64,000 bases of DNA from assembly GCA_003586115.2 (NCBI GenBank), contig QVOM02000034.1:18721919-18785918 (forward strand), written 5' to 3'. This document shows, piece by piece, positions 55,758 through 64,000 of this stretch. Both the position numbers and the translations under genes were made by a program. The stretch is from Salvator merianae. Taxonomy: Eukaryota > Chordata > Lepidosauria > Squamata > Teiidae. Below the pieces are notes generated by a model. That model was not told the origin of the DNA. It saw only the letters and a program-made list of their open reading frames with translations, and ran no database searches. Numbering within the stretch: position 1 is the stretch's first letter; each line of letters starts with the position of its first letter.

Positions 55758-56236
55758 GAGCCTATTTGCACTTACTTCTTAGCGAGTGCCGGTCCGCTTA
55801 CTGGTGAGGCTCATCCACATTGGGGAACTCTGGCAATTTACCAGAAGTTGCCACAGGCTTCCTCAAAGCCATCCAGCATTGGACTGCTTTTTAGCAGTTC
55901 ACAAGCTTACCAGGAGTGTCTGGATCACTCCTGGATGCCAGCATCCGAATCTACTTCTGGGTTCGGTGTGGCAAGTGGGCGTGGCAGCACTATTGTGACT
56001 GCAGCTACCACTGTACAATCATATGCAGCCTCCAGATTGCCATGGCAATATATGAGTGTGCATCAGACTTTACCTTGCATGTCGTCATGGTGATCCAACT
56101 TGGTCTGCCCTGGCCAATTGCACTCGTATGCTGCTGGCCCAGCACAGGGCTGTTCCAGCATGCGATGTGCATATGGCCACTGGTATGCTGGTTCTTATCC
56201 AGCCTAGTACCTAGGCTGATAAGTGTGAACTCAGCC
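55758..56236. mobile_element. TIR-B MITE, 479 bp, TSD ATG
   Basis: The left end GAGCCTATTTGCACTTAC and the right end GATAAGTGTGAACTCAGCC are inverted repeats. ATG flanks on both sides (55755-55757 and 56237-56239). The interior has GCATACCAG-type text and a CAGGAGTGTCTGGATCACTCCTG palindrome. Three overlapping frames inside it are chance. Confidence 0.8.
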
Positions 56237-56435
56237 ATGGTGATTTTTTTTCCTTTTAGCATCAGCAATAGAGAGGGAGACAAATAGCATTGAGACCCAG
56301 CTACACCTAAGTTTTAATTCACCATTGATCAACTTCCAGAGTGAAGACAACACAGCAGCAAGTGATGTCCCATTTTCCATACACATTATCTAGCCCAAAG
56401 ATGGGTTTTCTGCAAAGTGGATAAAATCCAGTTAA

Positions 56436-56481
<46 letters not shown>

Positions 56482-57079
56482 GGGGGGGTACTGCTGAAAT
56501 GCTTTTTGGAAGATAGACTAAAACCAAAGATAGTGACTGACAGAAGAGGTGGCCAATCCTATTGTATTGCTGAAGTGGTGGCGTGGAAATGGGCTGGGCT
56601 ATCTGAAATGAATTAAGAAGGAATATACAACAAATGTGCTGGAATGGAATGGGAGAAAAATAGCTTGAGGTAGGCTATCAAATGTACCTGTGAATGTTTC
56701 TGAAGTGGAATAAACCATTTTCACAGCTCAAAGTCCTTCAGATATACTGTATGTAGCTGGGTCTCATCTTTGGAACTGTCAGCCTTGCATCATGCATTAG
56801 GCTTTTAGGTACACATCAACATTTTGATGAGGAATATCTATCTAAGTGGTCAGAACTACATGGACGCAGCTCAAAAATATGTAAGGGAAAATAACTCAAT
56901 GATGTGATAATATCATTTTGCAAAATCACTTGACTCCCCAGGGAGGTGAGGTCATGACTCAGAGAAAGAACGTATGCTTGGTTAGATTCAGTCCCTAATA
57001 TCTCTAGACAAAGGCTAAAAAGTGTCCTGCCTGACACTATGATGAGTTGCTGTTGATCAATGTTGACAATAGACACCTA
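56237..57079. other. unassigned stretch with (ATT)n
   Basis: Apart from the trinucleotide repeat at 56436-56481, nothing is recognised. Confidence 0.45.
56436..56481 (+). repeat. (ATT)n microsatellite
   Basis: About fifteen perfect units followed by a G7 run. Confidence 0.97.
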
Positions 57080-57163
57080 TGGTGCCTCCAGACAGCAAGA
57101 GGAAGTTATAGGATCTTCTTTAGATCCTGTACCCGCCTCTTGCTGCCCTTGCCAGATTACCCT
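57080..57163. mobile_element. TIR-F left-end fragment
   Basis: TGGTGCCTCCAGACAGCAAG with AGGAAGTTATAGGATCTT closely matches the left end at 15565. It ends where a TIR-A fragment begins, marking a deletion or insertion junction. Confidence 0.7.
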
Positions 57164-57164
57164 G

Positions 57165-57254
57165 CCCGGGGTCTGCTGTAGTCTGCACTAGCATGCAGAT
57201 GCCAGGTCCCTATTCCAGGATATAATCAGGAATAAGGGCCAGTGCAGAAAGGGC
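57165..57254. mobile_element. TIR-A short MITE, right half
   Basis: AGTCTGCACTAGCATGCAGATG, CAGGTCCCTATTCCAGGAT and CCAGTGCAGAAAGGGCC match the right half of the copies at 21751 and 28141. The left half is gone. Confidence 0.8.
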
Positions 57255-58531
57255 CACAGAAACAGCTATTCATTACACTGAATTTTATAAAAATGCAGTA
57301 GTAGATTTTATTTATTAATTAATTTTAAAAAACATGGTTAATTTGGCGAATTATTAAATGTACAGTGCTGTCTACATTTTGTAGAGCTCCAGAGAGGAAT
57401 AAGTTGCTGTGAGTGGGATGGAGCTTCTCTAACTAATCATTGACTATATTAATTTTTGTAGGCACTGAATTGTAATGGTGATCAGAGTTTGGGCTTCAGG
57501 GTGTGAGAAAAATTAATATTCCAGACTTAAGAGGCTTTCCCCCCCACTCCCTATGAAGAATTGCACAAGTCTGTGACGCCTTGCAGAAGGAGTGGTTCAA
57601 TCTCTTTGAAGCATTAAGCATGAGTTTACTACAGTTGGAAAGATACCGGGATGAGAAGAAGCTTGCTTTGATCCACACGGTATGGCAGATGTGTCATTCT
57701 TTCATTACAAAACCAGTTTGAAAGCCTGGATTTTTGTAATCAGCTGCATAGCAGGTGCCAGCATTAAAGTGGAAGTATCCTCTAGTAGTTATAGTGCAGG
57801 ACTAAGAATTATAATTCCAGCTTCAATCTCAACAACTATAAAAAGAAGATAATAATACTGTTCTTGCTTCTTACATAGCCTAATGAATGCTTTAAAAATG
57901 CATTTTGATCTTTAGATGAAAGGCCCTGTGCTTGAAGAGCTGCAGCTAAAAAAATCATCTATTTAAATAATTGTCTCACACTAGGATGGTCAGGTTGAAC
58001 AAGTGGTGATTTTCCTGTATTACTGTTACTAAGCAGGAGTTCACACCTTGGGTTAATCATGGCAAATTGCAGCCATTGCTTGATGACTGAACATGCAAAA
58101 TTTCAGGAATCACACAGTGAATCACAAGAATATTGCCAATTTTCAGCTCAAGCAATTAGTGAACAAGGAAATCCAAGGCCCAATCCCCAAGTTATACTTT
58201 AACATGTTAATACACAGGGATTTTTGCCACATTATTTTGCACTTGCCTGGCTATAAAACTGAAGAATTCACATTTGTTCTGGCATAGTAATTTCCAGCTT
58301 TTAAACTATAATTGCCCTGGAAAGTTTCCACCTTAAAAATGGCATAATGGTGACTGGGCTTTTCACGTGTCCAGATGGATGCATGGGGAATGTCAGCTGT
58401 TAGAATCTCTGCAGTGCACAGATTATATGGAAGCAGATAGGGGATTGGTTTCTCCTGCTGTTCTACTTGCAATTTAGTAATCTGTTAATGGTGCCACCAC
58501 AAAGGCAAAGATGTTCTGTCTGCTGATCTTT
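57255..58531. other. unassigned stretch of 1.3 kb
   Basis: AT-rich sequence with no supported gene or named repeat. Confidence 0.5.
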
Positions 58532-58615
58532 GGGCGATTCTGCATTGGCCGATATACCAGACAACACATGTGCTAGGAGCCTCCCTTCCGCATGCTAGTC
58601 CGTGATAGAACCCTT
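58532..58615. mobile_element. TIR-D MITE, partial
   Basis: GGGCGATTCTGCATTGGCCG, ATACCAGACAACACATG and AGGAGCCTCCCTTCCGCATG follow the left arm of 28095-28409. AGTCCGTGAT is a scrap of the right arm, so the centre was deleted. Confidence 0.75.
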
Positions 58616-60017
58616 ACCCGAGAGCTTTTTCCTCATCTAAAGGAAGAAAGAGGTTCTACTTAAGAGCATTCAAGGAACCTGAGTATGTGCAGACAGTATG
58701 CACCAACTTACCAGTTCCTACAGTTTTATTTTTTATTTATTTAATTGATTTTAAACATTTTTATAGCACTTCTCATACTCGCACACCCCCACAAAAAAAA
58801 TCACCTTTAAGTGGATTACTGCTAAATTTCCATGATATGCCAAAAGCTTAGAAGGATTCTAAGAAGGTTGCCAGATTAGATTAAAATTTCAGCGAAAATT
58901 CAGATCTGGCAAAACTTTGGAGAATTTTCAAATATTTGGGTCCGTCCAGCTCATGTGTTAGCTCTTCCCTTTGTTCAGCTGAGTGTACAAAGAATACCAT
59001 TTGCACTAGTGTTTGAGGTCACAGTAAATGGGCACAACAGTCTTGGAAACTATAGTGCTGCCTGTTTATGAGGAGACACAAACCATCAAGCATTGCTAAT
59101 GCTACCGGAACTATCACCACCACCACAACTTTTGAGCCCCTATCATTATTTTTTAAATATTTTTATTACTCAGTACAATTATTTCCATATACATTGAATT
59201 ATTAGTCTACTACTTACAATATACCCTATTCCCTCCCCTTGACTCCATTCGTTCTTCCCAAGGTTGGCCAGTGTACATAATCCATTATAATGTATTCCTT
59301 TCCATACAGGAGATTGTGTTTACTATGCTTTGTACTGCTGTGTTTCCCGCTTTCCATATCCCTATCATTATTTAGGCCTCTCTTTCTTACCTCCTGTTAC
59401 CAGCATTACCACACACCACTTGCAGACCGTCCAGCCATCACTGTCATCACCTTTAAAAAAGGCTATTTCAGAAAGAAGACAAGCTTTAATGCTCCCCCCC
59501 TTTATCATGCCCATGCCCCCCTTACCTTTTTGCTCCCCATCTTCCAGGCAACCCAAGTTGGGCTGCCGCCGTCACTTCCACAGTCCTTCAGCAGGCTGGT
59601 CATCCTACTTTCTTGGCCTATTATGCCTTCTGGAATGGAGAACCAAGGCCATCCCAGCAGGCTAATCATGGCTCAAATGCAATTGGCCAAGTGTGCCCAT
59701 ATGTCCGGACACTTGGCCTGCTGGGAGGAATAACTTTTCAACAGTTCTTGTTTCCCCCCCTGTTCCTGACAAACAGTTGATTATCAGGACTGTTTCCTCA
59801 TTTAGGCAGTAATCCATTACCCAACAGGAGGAGAAATGAGCCTTCCCCTCTTTCAGAACAGCATCAGAATTCCTACCCAAAGAGGAGAAAAATAGCTCCT
59901 TTCTCATCATTTGGGTAGCAATCAGGATGGCTGGCCAAATGGGGAGAGAGACCCTATATGGTCAGCTGATTATTAGAAGAAGAAAGGGCATGGGGGCTGC
60001 TGAAAAAGAAGGATTTC
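58616..60017. other. unassigned stretch of 1.4 kb
   Basis: An (ATTT)-rich run at 58729-58765 and a T-rich part at 59138-59345 resemble ends of interspersed repeats but cannot be named. The 147-aa and 111-aa frames from 59290 overlap in different phases and are C/T-rich chance frames. Confidence 0.4.
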
Positions 60018-60240
60018 TTTTGGCCTTGTGGTTAGCGTGTCAGACTCTTATCTGGAACTCTCCCGGTTCGAGTCTGCACTCTGCATGAAGCCAGCTGGGT
60101 GACCTTGGGCTCGTCACAGCTCTGTTCTGAGTTCTCACAGCCCCAGCTACCTCACAGGGTGTCTGTTGTGGGGAGAAGAACAGAAGGTTGTCAGCCGCTT
60201 TGAGTCCCTTTGGGTTGAGAAAAGCGGAGTACAAAAACCA
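60018..60240 (+). mobile_element. Sauria SINE (tRNA-derived, BovB-type 3' end)
   Basis: The A-box-like TGGCCTTGTGG lies at 60021-60031 and the B-box GGTTCGAGTCT at about 60065-60075. The linker GCTGGGTGACCTTGGGC, the CTACCTCACAGGGTGTCTG segment and the BovB-like end (GCCGCTTTGAGTCCCTTTGG with AGAAAAGCGG) follow in standard order. It is nearly full length and is the clearest sign of a squamate genome in this window. It is not a functional tRNA gene. Confidence 0.93.
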
Positions 60241-60305
60241 ACTCCTCCTCCTCTTCTTCTTCTTCTTCTTCTTCTTCTTCTTCTTCTTCTTCTTCTTCTT
60301 CTTCT
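60241..60305 (+). repeat. (CTC)n(CTT)n SINE tail
   Basis: Four CTC units followed by about eighteen CTT units directly at the end of the SINE. The leucine run in the 73-aa frame at 60166 is this repeat. Confidence 0.96.
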
Positions 60306-61261
60306 AGAAGTGCTGCGCTCTCCTCACTTGACAAAACAGCTGACTGTCAGTGGAGGCTACATCAAAAGCCCCCAAAGACAGGTCTGAGTGTGTTTCATTT
60401 GTGCTCAGAATGGGTAATTTTGTTCCAGCATGTGACACGCTTTTTCCAAACTCAAAACAAACCCCTGCTTTTGAAATGACATTTTGTTCTGAGTTCAAAA
60501 TACCCACAATAGTCCATTATGAATACAGAACATTCCCAGCCAGAACATTTTGTGCATCCCTATTTCCTTCCATTTAGACTATATATTTTTTTTAAAAAAT
60601 GGTAACAGCTGCAACAAACTATACTGCAGAGAAAGAGATGTGGCAGAGGGAATCACATACTGGAGTCACAAAGGGTGGTGGGAAATGCACCATCAATTCC
60701 AGATGCCACCTAAACTTGGGGTGGGAAGGAATCCATGCTCTGGCTTTTGAGAGCGTAAGGTGTCTAAAATTACATTCTTGCTCCAGGGACCTTTGGTCTG
60801 TGAAGCGGACATTTAGGCTGCTTCTTTGGAAACCTCAGAATCCAACTCTCACAGCATTTTAATCTAAGCTATGTTGCACAACCGTTTTTGAGAATGTATT
60901 GTGGCAGCCAACAAAATCCAAGAAAAGTGTACTTTCCCCATCACTTTCCCTTTCCCTTTCTCTGCAGGCCAATAAGATGCCATGGCTTTCATGCTACGGC
61001 CAGAACCGGGACCAGGACTAGGACCAGGACCAGGACCAGGGTCAACCCTTTAATCCTTAATTTCTCTTTTAAGCAACAGTTCTGTTTGTTCATCATCAAG
61101 GAACGACTGCAGCTTTTTTCAGTGCGTCACACGAGAGAGTTAAAAAAAAAAAGGAAAAAATTGGTTTCTGGTAGTGTGTGGAAGAGAAAGTCAATTGTGG
61201 TCTTCATTCCTGGGGACACCTGTTGGGAGCTACTGATGTGAAATCAAATCATATAACCAGA
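60306..61261. other. unassigned stretch with a hexamer repeat
   Basis: (GGACCA)n at about 61009-61042 is the only repeat seen. No gene is supported. Confidence 0.5.
61009..61042 (+). repeat. (GGACCA)n simple repeat
   Basis: Five to six hexamer units with single-base changes. They yield the TRTRTR run in the 117-aa frame. Confidence 0.9.
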
Positions 61262-61495
61262 AAGCCAGCCAAGCACCTGCTTCACTTCCTTTGTTATTTT
61301 TCACACACCTGGCTAGCTTCCAGGGGAAGGATTATGGGGAATCTGGCATTCTTGCTGGATTTCCCGCAATACTGATATGTCGTGTTATCCATTGACCAAT
61401 CTGAGACTATACTGGGAATACCCTGATAACATCAGGCATTCTCAGTATGAGTCCCAGGAGAATCATGGGTTTTAGCCTGCATCTGGAGACACTCT
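61262..61495. mobile_element. TIR-F MITE, left end lost
   Basis: CACCTGGCTAGCTTCCAGG, the central hairpin (ATACTGGGAATACCCTGATA and its inverted partner), and AATCATGGGTTTTAGCCTGC with ATCTGGAGACACTCT follow the right two-thirds of the copy at 43694. Confidence 0.78.
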
Positions 61496-61524
61496 CAGAG
61501 ACAGAGGGAGCAAACAGAAGGATG

Positions 61525-61543
61525 TCATCATCATCATCATCAT
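61525..61543 (+). repeat. short (ATC)n
   Basis: Six perfect units of ATC. Confidence 0.9.
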
Positions 61544-61739
61544 TTTACATCTGCCAACTTTGGTGGGATTGAGCAAGGAATCCATTCAGCCTGCCCAGTG
61601 TGTGAAAGAAGAGGATCTACAGTCATTGCCTCAGCTTAGTCTGCCCAGATCTAAATGGCTGGTCTGGTCATAGCATGCTGGATGTTGTGAAGCTGTACAA
61701 GGAAACTGAAACCAAGGATCCAATCAAACAGTGAATTTT

Positions 61740-61990
61740 TCATCCACCCCTTTTAGAAAATACACCTTTGACGAGGAAGAAAACAAAAACAGGCATTCAA
61801 ATTCCTACATCATTCCTTTGTCTCAAAGTCTAGCAATGCCTCCCTAGCAACAAATGCTAGCATTAATTGACTGCCACCTGCCCAATTTTCCAGGTCTTTG
61901 ATTGGTCGCTGACCTGCAGCATTTGTTTCCATGCTGCAATTGGTTAGATTGTCCTCTCCCAATGTGATTGAAAGGAAGAGTCACCGTCAG
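61740..61990. repeat. dispersed repeat shared with 31960-32250
   Basis: Shared ordered blocks are GGCATTCAAATTCC, CAAAGTCTAGCAATGCC and TTTGATTGGTCGCTG. Class unknown. Confidence 0.45.
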
Positions 61991-62636
61991 TCTCATTAAT
62001 TCCTGTCTGTGAATGGAATGGATCTTCCAGGATTTTCCTCATGATAAGGTGCATGCAGGGGTAAACTGTTTGGTGTCCTTGACCCCAGTTCTCCCAGGGG
62101 GCAGCCCTTTAAGTTGAACACAGCCCAAGTCTGACCAAACCCATTGGAAAGAACAAAGAAAAGAATGAGCCCAGAAAATAATTAGATGGGATCTCAGCTA
62201 CGCCATATGTTTCAGTTATCATGGAATGCTTCATTGCTACCAGTGTACTACAACTTATTAACTGACATAATTCAGTGCCACAGGAGATGATCATATCCAT
62301 TTTAGATATTTTTCAAGAAAGATTTGACAGCATCATGAAGGACATGAACATTAATTCAGATTTTTTGTGGGGGTGGGGTTGATTTGTTATTTCTGTTATT
62401 GTTTAACTTGTAAACTGTGTTGAATCATCAGCACTGTATGAGCCAAACACAAAACAAAAGCCCTTTCACCAAATGTGAAAACCAGGGGCAGGTTTGCTTT
62501 TTGCCATGAGTTGGATATCACAGAGTCATGACAATCACCTGGCCATGCAAAGGGCAAGCATGTGTGGACATCCTGGCTTGAGCAGTCATTGCAAAGTGAA
62601 GCCTTGGCCTCTTTTGCAGAGACCTGGGGCCTTTCT
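61991..62636. other. unassigned stretch
   Basis: No supported feature. Confidence 0.45.
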
Positions 62637-62958
62637 GCAGTTGCTGGTATTCTGGTATCCAGATCACAGAGATATGCAGAAGGCATGCCTCCATTTTCTG
62701 AACTACTGGGGGATCCATTTTGGTGGTGCTCCGAGATACATCACTAAAATTGATTCCACAGAGACTTTCATTCCTAACTCTTTGGAGTCTGGCCCTGAAA
62801 CTCATGTGAGCTCTGGGCTGGTGCAGGGCCTGGTCTGGATCAGCACCATTGTGCAGATGGTGTTGCTCCAGACCACACCTTGCAGTGATCTGAACCAGCA
62901 GGACTTGCTGTTCCAGAGTCACTGGTTCAAATCACAGCAGGGCAGCCCACAAAGGCCC
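62637..62958. mobile_element. TIR-A MITE, 322 bp, TSD CTG
   Basis: The left end GGGCCTTTCTGCAG and the degraded right end GCCCACAAAGGCCC are flanked by CTG on both sides (62634-62636, 62959-62961). The interior matches the fragment at 21330-21616 over its length. The overlapping 160-aa plus and 134-aa minus frames extend beyond the element and are chance. Confidence 0.75.
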
Positions 62959-64000
62959 CTGGCCCAAGTCCTATAAAGAAAGGCAAAGGTGATGAGCATT
63001 CTTAGCCAGGAGATGTGATATGATCACTCTCTTCAAATATTTGAGTAGTTATAATATTGGCAATACAGCAAACTTCTTTTCTGTTGCTTCAGCAGTGAAA
63101 CCAACAGGTCCAAATTACAAAAAGGTAATTTTACCTAAACATTAGAAAGAACTTCCGGGTCATCTGAACTGTTTAACTACGGGACAGATTGTTTCCTTTG
63201 CTGAAGGATTTTTTTTGTTTGTTGGCTGGCTTTGCAGAGGGTAAGTATTAACTTATTTATTTATTAATTATTTACTTATATATTTAGTATTTTTATCCCA
63301 CCCTATACCCAAATGTATCAGACTGAGTTACAACAGTAAAAACAAGAAGTAAAATGAACATACTAAAAATAACAACAGTACCTGAAAGTGCAGACGGGAA
63401 CCTGTTTCCTCAGTCAAGGCGTACAGGTGTATCTTTACCAACATTCTCAATGTATATAGTAAAAATGCCTGCCACACCTCAAGGGGACTGCCCTATGGGG
63501 CTACCATCTTTAAGGAAGCAGGGTTGCTCAGTTGCAGCTGTCCAGGTGTTCCTGAACTACAAATCCCAGCATTAAGGGCTTTTGTCTTATATACCTATGG
63601 AATTGTAACCTTTAAGAGCTCAAATCTGGACTTTAGATGACCTTTGAGATATTTTCTAGCCCCATGTTTCACTTTTGAACTCAAAGATCAGAGGAGGTAC
63701 CTCTCTGAATACCAAATGCTGATGGGGAAGAAACAAAGAAGAAGAAGAAGAAATCGCTGTTGTCCCCACTTCCTCCTTTCCCAAGGAAACCAGCTGGCCA
63801 TTGCTGGAAATAAAATGCTGGTCCGGATGTGCTCAGATCTAGCTGCGCCCAGTCCTGAGTCCTCTCCATTATACCACCTTGACTCATGTTGCTATTCTTT
63901 CCCTGGTCTGAGTTTCCTGTTTCACACCCAACCTTCTAAAGTCTCAGGTACAATTTAAAAATATATTGTTCTCCTTGGCAATCATGTGCAAAAGTGGAGC
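62959..64000. other. mostly unassigned, with repeat scraps
   Basis: At 63242-63345 an (ATTT)n-rich lead with TTTTTATCCCACCCTATACC and GAGTTACAACAGTAAAAAC is the same unnamed interspersed repeat as at 2048. At about 63543-63570 GTCCAGGTGTTCCTGAACTA with CAAATCCCAGCA is a hAT-H scrap. A (GAA)n run lies at 63739-63752. Confidence 0.45.

Noticed and set aside
59290..59733. 147-aa frame with hydrophobic start
   Set aside because: It lies in C/T-rich sequence with an overlapping 111-aa frame in another phase, and resembles no protein that I know.
60018..60090. possible tRNA gene with A and B boxes
   Set aside because: The head is fused to a BovB-like SINE body and a CTT tail, and no complete cloverleaf is formed. 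It is a SINE promoter, not a tRNA gene.

Overview
This is vertebrate nuclear DNA, almost certainly from a squamate reptile. Four things together point there: a tRNA-derived SINE with a BovB-type 3' end (Sauria SINE) at 60018-60305, RTE-BovB LINE pieces at 22573-24012, many CR1 fragments ending in the motif CTTATGTTCTTA, and a Penelope-like element at 46084-46912. A gecko is possible but cannot be settled from this sequence. I recognise no exon of a conserved protein gene, no host tRNA or rRNA gene, and no CRISPR array. The window reads as intergenic or intronic sequence built from transposon remnants. Nearly all open reading frames are short chance frames. Only two, at 37277-37645 and 13821-13985, deserve a check.

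The main feature is a dense set of short, internally palindromic, non-autonomous DNA transposons (MITEs) in several terminal-inverted-repeat (TIR) families. I name them here for this window only. TIR-A (GGCCTTTCTGCAC) has about ten copies, some with 3-bp target-site duplications (TSDs). TIR-B (GGGCCTGTTTGCAC) has six. TIR-C (GGGCCTGTTCGCAC) has two CpG-rich copies carrying YY1-like motifs. TIR-D has an intact TTA TSD at 28095-28409. TIR-E (GGGTGTGATTAGAC) has two 0.8-kb copies and a 423-bp relative. TIR-F (GGGTGCCTCCAGA) has a long internal hairpin. Two hAT-like families have 8-bp TSDs: hAT-G at 15069 and 18593, and hAT-H at 15364 and 52888. Several are nested, which gives relative ages. No transposase gene for any of them is present.

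Layout. Positions 1-357: minus-strand CR1 reverse-transcriptase fragment. 0.4-6.9 kb: scattered MITEs and a GGGGCA repeat. 6.9-8.1 kb: tRNA-SINE next to a CR1 3' half with an internal (CTTT)n. 8.2-10.2 kb: three MITEs in a row. 11-13.1 kb: MITEs nested in an older repeat. 13.4-14.0 kb: a CpG-enriched unique-looking segment, part of which recurs inverted at 16.3 kb. 15-18.9 kb: hAT-like hairpins. 20-22.5 kb: TIR-A and TIR-C elements with a 21-bp minisatellite. 22.6-24.0 kb: BovB/CR1/BovB mosaic. 26.0-26.5 kb: CpG-rich TIR-C element. 27-30.6 kb: CR1 tails and nested MITEs. 35.4-37.9 kb: SINE, two TIR-B elements and a TIR-E element with an orphan ORF. 41.6-43.4 kb: decayed L2/CR1-clade LINE. 46.1-46.9 kb: Penelope-like element. 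47-63 kb: further MITEs, SINEs and an antisense CR1. The intervening stretches, several over 1 kb, show nothing I can assign.

No genes here work together as a pathway. The biology is the layering of mobile elements, which all appear to have relied on enzymes supplied from elsewhere in the genome.
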